A DNA stretch of 64,000 bases from Sulfitobacter delicatus. GTDB taxonomy: Bacteria > Pseudomonadota > Alphaproteobacteria > Rhodobacterales > Rhodobacteraceae. Of this stretch, positions 9,091 to 18,387 are shown piece by piece (the first letter of the stretch is position 1; each line of letters starts with the position of its first letter). The DNA is taken from positions 186,001-250,000 of the forward strand of contig NZ_FNBP01000001.1 of assembly GCF_900102535.1 (NCBI RefSeq). The letters run 5' to 3'. Both the position numbers and the translations under genes were made by a program. The notes beneath the pieces are model-generated. The model was given only the letters and a program-made list of their open reading frames with translations. It did not search any database and was not told where the DNA came from.

Positions 9091-9834
9091 ATGTTGGTCG
9101 ACGCCGCGGCAAGGCTGGAGCATTTAACCAATGTAGATGACCTTTGGGAGGGGCTGGTCGCCGCCCTGCGCGAGGTCGGCTTTACCCACGCCATTCACAT
9201 CAGTGTTGATGCTGAGTTCAGGGCCGCTCAGGTCCGCTGTACGGTTCCCGACCTCTACACCCATATCCCGCCGGAAGATGATCCGTTTCTGCACCACTCC
9301 TGCAACAGCTACGAAGTGCTCACCATCGGCGAAGCCTTTGTAGATCAGTACCCGGACGTGACCGAAACCGAGCGCGCTTTTATCACGCGGGCCGCCGAAG
9401 ATGGATTACGCGCGGCCTTCGCCGTGCCGATGCGGCTGCAGGGCTCGGACCGCTTTGGCGGCTTCATCATCGGCAATGACATGGACGGCGCGACGTTTGA
9501 GGAAAACTTCCGGTCAATCGCCGAAGAACTGCGCCTGTTCTGCCTGCTCATGCACCGTCGTATCGAAGACCTGACCGGCACCGCCCCTCTGCCCCTCCCC
9601 GACCGGCCTGCCGCTTTTGATCAACTTACACCCCGCGAATCCGAGGTCGTGAACCTCTTGGCCCACGGCTATAGCCGACAAGAAACCGCGCACCGCTGCG
9701 GGCTTTCTGTCCATACCGTTTCGGACTATGCGAAATCCGGCTATCGCAAATTGGGTATTCACAACCGCGCGCAAGCGGCCGCGCTTGTCCACGGCGCGCC
9801 GCAGAAAGACGCCAGCGACGGGGCTGACGGGTAG
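9091..9834 (+). CDS. LuxR-family regulator with autoinducer-type sensor domain
   Basis: A 247-aa DNA-binding regulator. Residues about 10-165 resemble the alpha/beta autoinducer-binding (GAF-like) domain. Residues about 178-240 form a LuxR/FixJ helix-turn-helix ([17 protein letters not shown], then LSVHTVSDY and YRKLGI). No luxI-like synthase occurs in the window, so it is an orphan (solo) receptor; its ligand cannot be read from sequence. A GC hairpin directly before its Shine-Dalgarno may limit translation. It lies 53 bases upstream of ispH on the same strand. Confidence 0.88.
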   Translation: MLVDAAARLEHLTNVDDLWEGLVAALREVGFTHAIHISVDAEFRAAQVRCTVPDLYTHIPPEDDPFLHHSCNSYEVLTIGEAFVDQYPDVTETERAFITRAAEDGLRAAFAVPMRLQGSDRFGGFIIGNDMDGATFEENFRSIAEELRLFCLLMHRRIEDLTGTAPLPLPDRPAAFDQLTPRESEVVNLLAHGYSRQETAHRCGLSVHTVSDYAKSGYRKLGIHNRAQAAALVHGAPQKDASDGADG

Positions 9835-9887
9835 ACGAATGCCCCCCAAGCCCTTACCTCTGCGCCAAACCCGCCCGGAGACCTGCA

Positions 9888-10838
9888 ATGACCAAGCCCC
9901 CCCTCACCCTCTACCTCGCCGCGCCCCGCGGTTTCTGCGCAGGCGTGGATCGGGCGATCAAGATCGTCGAAATGGCGCTCAAGAAATGGGGCGCGCCGGT
10001 TTATGTGCGTCATGAGATCGTTCACAACAAGTTCGTCGTCGATGGGCTGCGCGACAAGGGTGCGGTTTTTGTAGAAGAACTGTCGGAATGCCCCGACGAC
10101 CGGCCTGTGATCTTCTCCGCCCATGGCGTGCCGAAATCCGTGCCTTCCGCCGCGCAGGCGCGCAATATGATCTATGTAGACGCCACCTGCCCGCTGGTCA
10201 GCAAGGTGCATATCGAAGCACAGCGCCATGCGGATGCCGGCCTTCAGATCATCATGATCGGCCATGCGGGCCACCCCGAAACGGTCGGCACTATGGGTCA
10301 ACTGCCCGAGGGCGATGTACTGCTCGTCGAAACCCCCGATGATGTGGCAGCCGTCGATGTGCGCGACGAAACCCGCCTTGCCTATGTCACGCAAACGACG
10401 CTCAGCGTGGACGACACCGCCGACATTGTGGCCGCGCTGCAAGCGCGTTTCCCTGCTATCATCGGTCCGCACAAAGAAGACATCTGCTACGCCACCACCA
10501 ACCGCCAAGAAGCGGTCAAAACGATGGCACCCAAATGCGACGCGATGCTGGTCGTAGGCGCCCCTAACTCGTCGAACTCAAAACGTCTGGTAGAGGTCGG
10601 CGCCCGCGCAGGCTGCGGATACGCTCAATTGGTACAACGCGCTGACGACATTGACTGGCGCGCGCTTGAGGGGATCAGCAGCATCGGCATCACCGCAGGC
10701 GCCTCGGCGCCCGAAGTGCTCATCAACGAAGTGATCGACGCCTTCAAAGCCCGCTATACCGTGACTTCCGAACTGGTGGAGACTGCGCAGGAGAACGTCG
10801 AGTTCAAAGTCCCCCGCGTATTGCGCCAACCCGCCTGA
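9888..10838 (+). CDS. ispH: 4-hydroxy-3-methylbut-2-enyl diphosphate reductase
   Basis: Final [4Fe-4S] enzyme of the MEP isoprenoid pathway, producing IPP and DMAPP. The three cluster cysteines are visible: C17 in [10 protein letters not shown]101 in [11 protein letters not shown] and C200 in [11 protein letters not shown]. The catalytic E-containing loop and the SSNSKRL motif ([13 protein letters not shown]) are intact. It has 316 aa, a normal length. rnhA follows 56 bases later, a common roseobacter pairing. Confidence 0.98.
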   Translation: MTKPPLTLYLAAPRGFCAGVDRAIKIVEMALKKWGAPVYVRHEIVHNKFVVDGLRDKGAVFVEELSECPDDRPVIFSAHGVPKSVPSAAQARNMIYVDATCPLVSKVHIEAQRHADAGLQIIMIGHAGHPETVGTMGQLPEGDVLLVETPDDVAAVDVRDETRLAYVTQTTLSVDDTADIVAALQARFPAIIGPHKEDICYATTNRQEAVKTMAPKCDAMLVVGAPNSSNSKRLVEVGARAGCGYAQLVQRADDIDWRALEGISSIGITAGASAPEVLINEVIDAFKARYTVTSELVETAQENVEFKVPRVLRQPA

Positions 10839-10894
10839 TTGACCCGCGCGCGTCCCGCGCCTAAACCGCGTCAAACACCGTGACGGGAGCCCAC

Positions 10895-11359
10895 ATGCCA
10901 GACCTTTTTGCCTATACCGACGGAGCCTGCTCCGGCAATCCCGGCCCCGGCGGCTGGGGCGTGCTGATGCGCGCCATGGACGGCGACAAGATCGTCAAAG
11001 AGCGCGAGCTTAAGGGGGGCGAAGCACAGACTACCAACAACCGCATGGAACTCATGGCCGCGATCTCGGCACTCGAATCGCTTAGCCGGGCGACCGAAAT
11101 CACCATCGTGACAGACAGCAACTACGTCAAAAACGGCATCACCGGCTGGATTTTCGGCTGGAAAAAGAACGGCTGGAAGAATGCCGCCAAGAAGCCCGTG
11201 AAGAACGCCGAACTCTGGCAACGACTCGACGCTGCTAACGCACGCCACAATGTGACGTGGAAATGGGTCAAGGGTCACGCCGGCCACCCCGAAAACGAGC
11301 GCGCAGACGAACTGGCCCGCGCCGGCATGGCCCCTTTCAAACCGGGCGCCAAGAAGTGA
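10895..11359 (+). CDS. rnhA: Ribonuclease HI
   Basis: Degrades the RNA strand of RNA-DNA hybrids. Catalytic residues D9 ([11 protein letters not shown]), E52 ([10 protein letters not shown]), D74 (VTDSNYV) and D138 (NERADELA) are present. A GTG at 10880 in the same frame would add five residues; the ATG at 10895 follows GGGAG by five bases and gives the standard N-terminus [10 protein letters not shown], 154 aa. Its stop overlaps the next gene's GTG start by four bases. Confidence 0.97.
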   Translation: MPDLFAYTDGACSGNPGPGGWGVLMRAMDGDKIVKERELKGGEAQTTNNRMELMAAISALESLSRATEITIVTDSNYVKNGITGWIFGWKKNGWKNAAKKPVKNAELWQRLDAANARHNVTWKWVKGHAGHPENERADELARAGMAPFKPGAKK

Positions 11360-11979
11360 CGCTGCTGGCCCTGCTCGACTATGCCGCCGTGCTGGTCTTT
11401 GCCATCACAGGCGCGCTGGTCGCCAGCCGTGCGCAGCTCGACATCGTCGGATTTGCCTTCATCGCTTGCCTGACCGCCGTAGGCGGCGGCACGATCCGCG
11501 ATCTGCTTTTGGATCGCAATCCAATCTTCTGGATCGAAACCCCCAGCATGTTGGCCGTGGCCATTGTCGCTGCACTCGTCGTCTTCCTTACCGCTCACCT
11601 GCTCGAAAGCCGCCTGCGCACGCTGATCTGGCTCGATAGTCTGGCGCTGGCGATAGCTGTCGCAGCAGGGGTCGGTGTGGCCATGGCACAGGAGCAATCC
11701 CCCACCATCATCATCGTTATGGGTATGATAACAGGCTGCATGGGCGGGCTCATGCGCGATGTGGTCGTCGGTCAACTGCCGCTGGTCCTGACCCAAGGCG
11801 AGCTTTATGCCACCGCCGCCCTCTCCGGCGCCGCCGTGGCCGTACTCCTTGCGCCCTACACCGAAGGCACGCTCTACCCGCTCCTCGCCTGCGCGGTCAC
11901 CACGTGGGTCCTCCGCGCCGGCTCGCTGTACTTCGGCTGGCACCTGCCCGTCTACAAAAGCACCCCACCCAAAAGCTGA
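11356..11979 (+). CDS. Trimeric intracellular cation channel family protein (UPF0126)
   Basis: Integral membrane protein of 207 aa with about seven hydrophobic segments. It has the internal duplication typical of UPF0126/[16 protein letters not shown] in the first half and [13 protein letters not shown] in the second. Prokaryotic TRIC proteins form K+-permeable channels in vitro; the physiological role here is unknown. The start is a GTG at 11356 overlapping the rnhA stop (GTGA); an upstream ATG in frame would run antiphase through rnhA and is not credible. Confidence 0.87.
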   Translation: MTLLALLDYAAVLVFAITGALVASRAQLDIVGFAFIACLTAVGGGTIRDLLLDRNPIFWIETPSMLAVAIVAALVVFLTAHLLESRLRTLIWLDSLALAIAVAAGVGVAMAQEQSPTIIIVMGMITGCMGGLMRDVVVGQLPLVLTQGELYATAALSGAAVAVLLAPYTEGTLYPLLACAVTTWVLRAGSLYFGWHLPVYKSTPPKS

Positions 11980-11984
11980 GCCCG

Positions 11985-12017
11985 CTCTTTTTGGCCCAAA
12001 ATACTTCCGCCGGAGGC
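11985..12017 (+). repeat. 3'-end repeat element, copy 1
   Basis: CTCTTTTTGGCC, five bases, then TACTT and a GCCGGAGGC tail. It begins six bases after the stop of the TRIC gene and reads in the same direction. It shares its core with copies at 39346 and 41119. Confidence 0.7.
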
Positions 12018-12020
12018 ACC

Positions 12021-12039
12021 GCGTCCCCACCGGGGACGC
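12021..12039. terminator. Hairpin between convergent TRIC gene and fmt
   Basis: GCGTCCCC pairs perfectly with GGGGACGC around the loop ACC. It lies between two convergent genes without a clear T-run on either strand, so it is a probable bidirectional 3'-end stabiliser or weak terminator. Confidence 0.5.
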
Positions 12040-12054
12040 TATAAAGACTCGAGC

Positions 12055-12969
12055 CTAGACCTCAGCCAAACGCGCCCCAACCGCGATCTGCGCACCGCGC
12101 TGGAACACATCCGCGTCCTGCGCCCCTTTGCTCGCTTTTTGCAAGCGCGTCAGCCGCACCGCCCCGTCGCCGCAGGCCACGCGCAGGTCGTCAGACAACA
12201 CCTCGCCCGGCGCGCCTTGGCCCTCATCCAGCACCGATCCCAAGACCTTCACCCGTTGGCCATCAATCTCAAACCACGCCCCTGGAAACGGCGACAAGCC
12301 CCGGATCAGCCGATCCACTTCAACCGCCGGACGTGTCCAGTCGATGCGCGCCTCGGACTTGTCGATTTTGGCGGCATAGGTCACGCCCTGCTCCGGCTGC
12401 GGCTGCGGTGTGAGATCCGTCAAATGCGCCAGCGCCTTGTTTATCGCCAGCGCACCCATGTCGCTGAGCCGATCATGAAGCTCCGCAGTGGTCTCCGCCG
12501 CGCCGATCTTGGTTTCTTCGCAAAGCAGCACCGGCCCCGTGTCGAGCCCCGCCTCCATCTGCATGATGCAAACACCGGTTTTCGCATCCCCCGCCATGAT
12601 CGCCCGGTGAATCGGCGCCGCCCCGCGCCAGCGCGGCAAGAGGCTTGCGTGGATGTTCAAACAGCCATGTTTCGGCGCATCCAAAATAGCTTGCGGCAGG
12701 ATCAACCCATAGGCCACAACCACCGCCGCCTCGGCGTCAAGTTCCGCAAATTCCTCTTGGGTATCAGGGTGCTTCAACGACACCGGATGCCGCACCAAGA
12801 GGCCAAGCGTTTCCGCCCGTTGCTGCACCGGGCTCGGACGCGGCTTCTTACCCCGTCCCGCCGGGCGCGGCGGCTGGCAATAAACCGCACGAATGTCATG
12901 CCCAGCCTGCACCAGCGCATCAAGTACCGGCACCGAAAATTCGGGCGTGCCCATAAAGATCAATCGCAT
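12055..12969 (-). CDS. fmt: Methionyl-tRNA formyltransferase
   Basis: Formylates initiator Met-tRNA with 10-formyl-THF. The catalytic N-x-H ... D set is visible in [20 protein letters not shown] and in the AGLDTGPVL stretch; the N-terminal [14 protein letters not shown] and the C-terminal OB-like domain are intact at 304 aa. It lies 35 bases after the last of three deformylase-family genes, so the genes that add and remove the formyl group are in one operon. Confidence 0.98.
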   Translation of the reverse strand: MRLIFMGTPEFSVPVLDALVQAGHDIRAVYCQPPRPAGRGKKPRPSPVQQRAETLGLLVRHPVSLKHPDTQEEFAELDAEAAVVVAYGLILPQAILDAPKHGCLNIHASLLPRWRGAAPIHRAIMAGDAKTGVCIMQMEAGLDTGPVLLCEETKIGAAETTAELHDRLSDMGALAINKALAHLTDLTPQPQPEQGVTYAAKIDKSEARIDWTRPAVEVDRLIRGLSPFPGAWFEIDGQRVKVLGSVLDEGQGAPGEVLSDDLRVACGDGAVRLTRLQKASKGAQDADVFQRGAQIAVGARLAEV

Positions 12970-13004
12970 CGCGTTTCTCCTGACGGCCCGATCCGGCTAA
13001 GCGG

Positions 13005-13502
13005 TCAGCCGTTTGCCTTACGGGCCTTGCGCAAAAGCATGTCGCGCTTTGTTTTGCTGAGGTTGTCGAAATACATCTTACCCGCCAGATGGTCGATCTG
13101 GTGCTGCACGCTAACCGCCTCAAGCCCCACGAAATCGCGCTCCACCTGCGTGCCTGTCTCATCCAGAAACTGCACCTTCACCCCACGCGGGCGGCGGATC
13201 ACAGCGCTGAAACCGGGCAAGTTCGGGCTCGCTTCCTCATAAGGATGCAGCACGGCAGAGGCATCCACGATCACCGGGTTCGCCAAGCGGATCCGCTTGT
13301 TGCGCGCCTCGGAGGCATCAACCACGGCGACCTGCAACATCACGCCGATCTGCGGCGCGGCGAGGCCGACGCCGGGCATCGCGTCCATTGTCTCGATCAT
13401 GTCATCCCAAAGCGTGCGGATCTCATCCGTGACCGCCTCAATCGGCGCCGCTGGGCTGCGCAGGCGTTTGTCAGGCCAAGGGACATAGCGGCGGAGGGTC
13501 AT
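13005..13502 (-). CDS. Degenerate peptide deformylase paralogue
   Basis: A 165-aa peptide-deformylase fold. Motif I (GVGLAAPQIG, residues 44-53) is conserved. Motif II, normally EGCLS, reads EASPN (residues 90-94), so the metal-binding Cys is Ser92. Motif III, normally HExDH, reads HQIDH (134-138), so the catalytic Glu is Gln135. By family knowledge the loss of both predicts no deformylase activity. The frame is open and codon use matches the neighbours, so it is maintained, not a recent pseudogene. It overlaps the upstream def gene by four bases and sits just before fmt. Confidence 0.85.
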   Translation of the reverse strand: MTLRRYVPWPDKRLRSPAAPIEAVTDEIRTLWDDMIETMDAMPGVGLAAPQIGVMLQVAVVDASEARNKRIRLANPVIVDASAVLHPYEEASPNLPGFSAVIRRPRGVKVQFLDETGTQVERDFVGLEAVSVQHQIDHLAGKMYFDNLSKTKRDMLLRKARKANG

Positions 13503-13996
13503 TGCGCTTCGAACTCCGCGATCTTGGCGGCGCGGGTTTTCGCGTCCAGATGGTCGAAGGTCACCACGCCGTCGAGGTGGTCCATCTCATGCTGCGCGAT
13601 CAGCGCGGCGGCCCCCTCAAAGCTCTGGACATAGCGCCCACCGTTTACCCCAGTCCAGACCATCTGCACCTGTGTGGGGCGGGAAATGTCTGTGCTGATG
13701 CCGGGGATGCTGAGACAACCTTCGGTATTGGTCACGCGCTCTTCGCCGATCTCCTGAAACATCGGGTTGATACAGACGAGCGGGTCCGGCTTGTCGTCCT
13801 TCCAACCCGCGTCCATTACAAAGATACGCAGCATCGCCCCCACCTGCGGCCCGGCCAGACCGCGCCCGGGGGCGGCATACATGGTTTCCAGCATATCGGC
13901 GGCAAGCTGTTCGATCTCGGGCGTGATCTCTTCAATCGGCGCACAGGTCTCGGCCAAACGCGGATCGGGCCAGCGGACGATCTCTAAAATGCTCAT
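13499..13996 (-). CDS. def: Peptide deformylase (second copy)
   Basis: Metal-dependent removal of the N-formyl group from nascent proteins. All catalytic elements are present: GRGLAGPQVG (44-53, with the usual second Ala replaced by Gly), EGCLS with C94, and HEMDH with H136, E137 and H140. It has 165 aa and lacks the longer C-terminal helix of the first copy. Its start and stop overlap both flanking paralogues by four bases, so all three are translated from one mRNA. Confidence 0.92.
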   Translation of the reverse strand: MSILEIVRWPDPRLAETCAPIEEITPEIEQLAADMLETMYAAPGRGLAGPQVGAMLRIFVMDAGWKDDKPDPLVCINPMFQEIGEERVTNTEGCLSIPGISTDISRPTQVQMVWTGVNGGRYVQSFEGAAALIAQHEMDHLDGVVTFDHLDAKTRAAKIAEFEAQ

Positions 13997-14520
13997 CCTC
14001 GGGCCAACTCTCTTTTCAGTTTCACCATCTTGCGGGTGATCATCTGACGTTTCAACGGCTTCAAATAGTCGATGAACAATTTCCCATCGAGGTGGTCAAT
14101 CTCATGCTGCACGCAGGTCGCCCAAAGCCCATCGAAGGCTTCCTTCCGCTCATTGCCATCCCGGTCCAGCCAGCGGACTTCGACCTCGGCCGGACGGGTC
14201 ACATCGGCGAATTGCTCAGGAATGCTCAGGCAGCCTTCCTCGTAGGTGTTAAGGTCATCCGACGAGGCCACGATCTCTGGATTAAACATCAGCAGCGGGC
14301 GCGGGGCCTCGCCCTCTTCCTTGACGCAATCGAGCACGATGACCCGGCTCAACACACCGACTTGCGGCGCGGCAAGGCCGATGCCCGGCGCGTCATACAT
14401 GGTGGCCAACATATCATCGCCCAACACGCGCAACTCGTCGCTGAGATCGGCGACGGGGGCTGCGGCTTTCTTGAGCCGTGGATCGGGGTGCAAAAGGATT
14501 GGGCATTTCATCCCGCTCAT
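13993..14520 (-). CDS. def: Peptide deformylase (first, canonical copy)
   Basis: The most canonical of the three copies. GIGLAAPQVG lies at 47-56, EEGCLS with C97, and HEIDH at 139-143. The basic C-terminal helix resembles class I bacterial PDF. At 175 aa it is normal. Either ATG 14520 or ATG 14511 (MKCPILLHPDPRL) could start it; the shorter form fits the family better. It is the first gene of the def-def-def-fmt operon, divergent from the C-S lyase gene. Confidence 0.95.
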   Translation of the reverse strand: MSGMKCPILLHPDPRLKKAAAPVADLSDELRVLGDDMLATMYDAPGIGLAAPQVGVLSRVIVLDCVKEEGEAPRPLLMFNPEIVASSDDLNTYEEGCLSIPEQFADVTRPAEVEVRWLDRDGNERKEAFDGLWATCVQHEIDHLDGKLFIDYLKPLKRQMITRKMVKLKRELARG

Positions 14521-14600
14521 TTAGGCCATGCCCCGGCATCGCGCAACCGGGGGCTTGCAGCGCCTGCGACAGCCGTTAGCTTGGCTGCAACATCAGGAGT

Positions 14601-14655
14601 GATCAGCATGAGTTTTGACGAGATCGAAGCGACCAGCACGAGTTTTGACGAGATC
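14601..14655 (+). repeat. 30-base tandem duplication across a start codon
   Basis: Bases 14601-14625 and 14631-14655 are identical except for two C/T differences, at a 30-base offset. The copies contain ATG (14608) and ACG (14638) respectively, each followed by AGTTTTGACGAGATC. The protein therefore begins with two SFDEI units. Confidence 0.85.
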
Positions 14656-15807
14656 ATCGAGCGGCGCGGGACGCATTGCGCGAAATGGGACAAGATGGAA
14701 GCCGTCTATGGCGTGCCCGCCGATACGGGCATCGCGATGTGGGTGGCCGACATGGATTTCCGTCCGCCACAGGTGGTGCAAGACGCGCTGCAGGCCCAGA
14801 TTGATCACGGCGTGCACGGCTATTTTGGGGATGACAGCAAATACCTCGCTGCGATCCAGTGGTGGATGGAGCACCGCCACGGCTGGAAAGTCGACGCGAA
14901 TGCGATCTTTACCACCCATGGACTGGTGAACGGCACGGCTATGTGCGTCGACGCCTTCACCGCGCCGGGCGACGGGGTGGTGCTGTTCACCCCTGTCTAT
15001 CACGCCTTCGCCCGCGTGATTAACGCCGCAAAGCGACGCGTGGTGGAATGTCCGCTGACCCATGTCTCGGGCCGCTATGAGATGGACTTCGATGCCTATG
15101 ACGCCATGCTGTCGGGCGACGAGAAGATGGTCATTCTCTGTTCCCCACATAATCCCGGCGGTCGGGTCTGGACCCGCAAAGAACTGCAAGGCGTGGCGGA
15201 TTTTGCGAAACGGCATGATTTGGTGTTGGTCTCGGACGAGATCCACCACGATCTGGTAATGCCGGGGAACACGCATATCCCTATGGCCCATATCGAAGGG
15301 ATCGAAGATCGGCTGGTGATGATGACCGCCACCACCAAGACCTTCAACATGGCGGGCAGTCATGTCGGCAATGTCATCATCCACGATCCCGAACTGCGAG
15401 CGCGTTTTGCCCAGCGCATGGCCGCCATGGGCATTTCGCCAAACTCCTACGGGCTGATCATGGCAACGGCGGCCTACTCTCCCGAAGGTGCCGCGTGGCT
15501 GGACGCATTGACGGAATATCTCGACGGGAACCGCAGGCTATTCGACGATGCAGTGAACGCGATCCCGGGGCTGAAGTCTATGCCGCTGGAGGCAACTTAC
15601 CTCGCTTGGGTCGACTTCTCAGATACCGGGATGGAACAGGCAGAGTTTATCGAACGGGTCGAAAAATCCGCTGCCATCGCTGCGAACCACGGCACGACCT
15701 TTGGCACCGGTGGCGAGAGCTTTCTTCGCTTCAACCTCGCCACACCTCGCGCCCGGGTTCAAGAAGCCTGCGACCGGCTCACAAATGCCTTTGGCGATTT
15801 GCAGTAA
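14608..15807 (+). CDS. patB: MalY/PatB-family PLP-dependent C-S lyase
   Basis: Fold-type I PLP enzyme, 399 aa, of the cystathionine beta-lyase-like MalY/PatB group, expected to cleave C-S bonds of cysteine conjugates or cystathionine. The PLP lysine is K244 in TATTKTFNMAG, with D210 (SDEIHHDLV) and the N182 stretch SPHNPGGRVW. The ATG at 14608 follows AGGAG by eight bases; longer in-frame starts run into the divergent def gene. The N-terminus contains a duplicated SFDEI unit. The exact substrate is unknown; roseobacter homologues are sometimes discussed for organosulfur degradation. Confidence 0.88.
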   Translation: MSFDEIEATSTSFDEIIERRGTHCAKWDKMEAVYGVPADTGIAMWVADMDFRPPQVVQDALQAQIDHGVHGYFGDDSKYLAAIQWWMEHRHGWKVDANAIFTTHGLVNGTAMCVDAFTAPGDGVVLFTPVYHAFARVINAAKRRVVECPLTHVSGRYEMDFDAYDAMLSGDEKMVILCSPHNPGGRVWTRKELQGVADFAKRHDLVLVSDEIHHDLVMPGNTHIPMAHIEGIEDRLVMMTATTKTFNMAGSHVGNVIIHDPELRARFAQRMAAMGISPNSYGLIMATAAYSPEGAAWLDALTEYLDGNRRLFDDAVNAIPGLKSMPLEATYLAWVDFSDTGMEQAEFIERVEKSAAIAANHGTTFGTGGESFLRFNLATPRARVQEACDRLTNAFGDLQ

Positions 15808-15814
15808 ACACATA

Positions 15815-15842
15815 CGGCGCGGCGGTGTGACCCGCCGTGCCG
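15815..15842. terminator. Bidirectional hairpin between convergent genes
   Basis: An 11-bp stem, CGGCGCGGCGG with CCGCCGTGCCG (one G-T pair), sits between the convergent C-S lyase gene and the gene ending at 15850. The tails are only moderately T-rich. Confidence 0.6.
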
Positions 15843-15849
15843 CATAATT

Positions 15850-16206
15850 TCAGGCGCGACCGTCTTCGATCAGCCCCGCAGGCGCGTCACTGGCCCGCTC
15901 AAAATCCAGCGGCGCACGGTCGGCCACAGCAGTCGCCCGCTTGAACTCATAGCGCATCTCACCGTCCTCTTCCTCGCCTGCGATGATGAGGCATTGGAAC
16001 AGATGCACACCGCCATCATAAAGGTCGACCAACCCGCGCAGGCGCGGTGCATCTTCGGCAGCGATGGAAAAACCAGTCTTCCACAGGCGCAGGACACGGT
16101 GCACGTCACCGTCCACTTCCAACCGCAAACGCGACGCTTTGCGCAGGCTCGCCATACGCGCAGCTGCAAGCCCGGCTTGTATTTCCTTAGACAGAAATTC
16201 TTCCAT
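15850..16206 (-). CDS. Conserved hypothetical, possibly PilZ-like
   Basis: About 118 aa from ATG 16206 (MEEFLSKEIQAGL); an in-frame ATG at 16242 would add 12 residues. No family is recognised with confidence. A basic patch RKASRLRL, a WKTGFSI strand and a following beta-rich stretch loosely resemble the RxxxR and later strands of PilZ c-di-GMP domains. The spacing is not canonical, so this is a guess. There is no signal peptide or membrane segment. Codon use matches its neighbours. Confidence 0.6.
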   Translation of the reverse strand: MEEFLSKEIQAGLAAARMASLRKASRLRLEVDGDVHRVLRLWKTGFSIAAEDAPRLRGLVDLYDGGVHLFQCLIIAGEEEDGEMRYEFKRATAVADRAPLDFERASDAPAGLIEDGRA

Positions 16207-16378
16207 GAGTAGCCCCCCAATGATGTCCATAGGCTGACGCAAACTGTGGGATTTTCAAGTTAATATTCTGTGACATCGCGGCACCCTGCATCTGCGCAGA
16301 GGCACTGCGCGCCCACGCAGATGGGCTGCCACAGTCGGCCACCCTAGATGTATCCCCGAACAGGTAAAGGAGAACAAC

Positions 16379-17353
16379 ATGGGCCTTTTGGTCGACGGGA
16401 AATGGCAGGACAAGTGGTACGACACCAAGTCCTCGGGCGGCAAATTTGAACGCGCTGACGCGAAGTTTCGCAACTGGGTGACCGCTGACGGCAGCGCCGG
16501 GCCGAGCGGCGAAGGCAGCTTTAAAGCAGAATCGGGCCGCTATCATCTCTATGTCAGCCTCGCCTGCCCTTGGGCCCACCGCACGCTGATCTTTCGCCAG
16601 TTAAAAGACCTCCAAGACCACATTGGCGTATCCGTTGTGCACCCTGATATGCTGGGCGAAGGCTGGTCCTTTGACCAAGACTTCCCCGCCGCCACGGGCG
16701 ACACCCTTTTCGACCTGCCCTATGCCCGCGACATCTACACCCGTGCCGATCCGAATTTCACCGGCCGCGTCACGGTGCCGATCCTCTGGGACAAAGAGCG
16801 TGAGACCATCGTCAGCAACGAGTCAGCCGAGATCATTCGTATGTTCAACAGCGCCTTTGACGGGATTACGGGCAACCGTGACAACTACTATCCCGATGAC
16901 TTGCTGGGTCGCATCGAAGAGGTAAACGCCCGCGTTTATGACACGGTGAACAACGGCGTTTACAAAGCCGGTTTCGCCACCACGCAAGACGCCTACGACG
17001 CCGCCGTGCATCCTCTTTTCGACACGCTGGACTGGATAGAAGACATCCTTTCGCGCAACCGCTATCTAGCGGGCGACAGGATGACCGAGGCCGATTGGCG
17101 CCTCTTCACCACGCTGGTGCGTTTCGACAAGGTGTACCACCTGCACTTCAAATGTAACCGCAACCGGATCGTCGATTACCCGAACCTCTGGGCCTACACG
17201 CGGGAGCTTTATCAGGTGCCGGGCGTGGCCGAGACGGTAAACTTTGACCATATCGTGCGGCACTACCACTACAGTCACGAGACCATCAACCCGCACCGGA
17301 TCATCCCGATCAACCCGGACCTCGATTTCGACGCGCCGCACGGACGCCGCTAA
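16379..17353 (+). CDS. yqjG: Glutathionyl-hydroquinone reductase (Xi-class GST)
   Basis: Reduces glutathionyl-hydroquinones using glutathione. The 324-aa length and the catalytic C63 in SLACPWAHRT identify the Xi/ECM4/YqjG class. The N-terminal GXWxD-like region (DGKWQDKWYDTKSSGGKFERADAKFR, in parts) and the C-terminal helical domain with RFDKVYHLHFKCN are typical. It has a clear AAAGGAG ribosome binding site and appears monocistronic; a hairpin follows at 17396. Confidence 0.93.
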   Translation: MGLLVDGKWQDKWYDTKSSGGKFERADAKFRNWVTADGSAGPSGEGSFKAESGRYHLYVSLACPWAHRTLIFRQLKDLQDHIGVSVVHPDMLGEGWSFDQDFPAATGDTLFDLPYARDIYTRADPNFTGRVTVPILWDKERETIVSNESAEIIRMFNSAFDGITGNRDNYYPDDLLGRIEEVNARVYDTVNNGVYKAGFATTQDAYDAAVHPLFDTLDWIEDILSRNRYLAGDRMTEADWRLFTTLVRFDKVYHLHFKCNRNRIVDYPNLWAYTRELYQVPGVAETVNFDHIVRHYHYSHETINPHRIIPINPDLDFDAPHGRR

Positions 17354-17395
17354 GGCATCCTCCCACTGCCCTTGCGGAACGCACTTGATCGCGCT

Positions 17396-17425
17396 GTCCT
17401 TTTGCGGTTTCACCGCAGCAAGGAC
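17396..17425 (+). other. Leader or terminator hairpin before cobD
   Basis: GTCCTT pairs with AAGGAC, and inside it TGCGG pairs with CCGCA around TTTCA. It lies 43 bases after the GST stop and 15 before the cobD start. I see no B12-box, so it is not an obvious cobalamin riboswitch. Confidence 0.5.
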
Positions 17426-17439
17426 GGCAGGGGGACAGG

Positions 17440-18387
17440 ATGCAACAGTCAGACCAACGCGACCACGGCGGTGGTATCGACGCAGCAGCGGCGCGTTTTG
17501 GCGGGCGGCGGGAATATTGGATTGATCTGTCCACCGGGATCAACCCGCAGCCCTATCCGATCCCAGACCTGCCCTCTGACGCTTGGAACGCCCTGCCCGA
17601 CGCCGCTGCGCAGGCCGCGCTTGAAAACGCCGCCCGCGCATTTTGGCATGTGCCGGAAGGCGCCGCACTGCTGGCCGTGCCCGGTGCCTCGTCCGCCATC
17701 GCACACATCCCGTCGCTCGCGCCTCCCGGCACCGTGCGCATCTCCGGCCCTACCTATAATGAACACGCGGCGAGCTTTGCCGAAGGCGGTTGGCAGGTGG
17801 TCGAAGGGGGTGATGCCGATGCCGCCGTTCACGTGCATCCCAACAACCCCGATGGGCGGCTCTGGCAGGCGGCAGAAACCACCGCCCCCCTGCGCATCAT
17901 CGACGAAAGCTTCTGCGACATCACGCCTGACGCCACCCATATGCGGCTGGCCACCACCCCCGGCACGCTGATCCTGAAAAGTTTTGGCAAGTTCTGGGGG
18001 CTCGCCGGGCTTCGGCTGGGCTTTGTCATTGGCGATCCAACGCTGGTGAGGCAGCTAGGCCGAATGCTCGGTCCCTGGCCCGTAAGCGGCCCGGCCCTGC
18101 ATATCGGGGCGGCAGCGCTGCGCGATCATGATTGGGCCGACACGACACGGGCACGGCTGGCCAGCGATGCAGCCCGGCTAGATGACCTCATGACCAACGC
18201 AGGCGCTCAGATCGTCGGCGGCACGCCGCTTTTCCGGCTCTATGACGTGGACGATGCCCAGCAGTGGCAAACCCGACTTGCCCAGCACCACATCTGGACC
18301 CGCGTCTTCCCCTATGACTCCCGCTGGCTGCGCCTCGGCCTGCCCGCCCCCGATGGCTGGGCGCGTCTGAAGCGCGCGCTTTCATGA
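17440..18387 (+). CDS. cobD: Threonine-phosphate decarboxylase (cobalamin side chain)
   Basis: PLP enzyme that makes (R)-1-amino-2-propanol phosphate, the linker of the cobalamin lower ligand; it is called cobC in the Pseudomonas denitrificans scheme. The 315-aa protein has the N-terminal [12 protein letters not shown] motif of this family, HPNNPDGR at 133-140, and the PLP lysine K184 in [14 protein letters not shown]. Its stop overlaps the cbiB start by four bases. The pair acts at consecutive points of the late pathway. Confidence 0.92.
   Translation: MQQSDQRDHGGGIDAAAARFGGRREYWIDLSTGINPQPYPIPDLPSDAWNALPDAAAQAALENAARAFWHVPEGAALLAVPGASSAIAHIPSLAPPGTVRISGPTYNEHAASFAEGGWQVVEGGDADAAVHVHPNNPDGRLWQAAETTAPLRIIDESFCDITPDATHMRLATTPGTLILKSFGKFWGLAGLRLGFVIGDPTLVRQLGRMLGPWPVSGPALHIGAAALRDHDWADTTRARLASDAARLDDLMTNAGAQIVGGTPLFRLYDVDDAQQWQTRLAQHHIWTRVFPYDSRWLRLGLPAPDGWARLKRALS

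Noticed and set aside
9091-9834. Complete quorum-sensing system
   Set aside because: Only the LuxR-type receptor is present; no LuxI-like synthase occurs in the window.
13005-13502. Third deformylase as a frameshifted pseudogene
   Set aside because: The frame is full length, starts and stops in four-base overlap register, and only catalytic residues are altered, so it is treated as a maintained gene.
17354-17439. Cobalamin riboswitch before cobD/cbiB
   Set aside because: The region is only 86 bases and I see a simple hairpin but no B12-box or multi-stem core.
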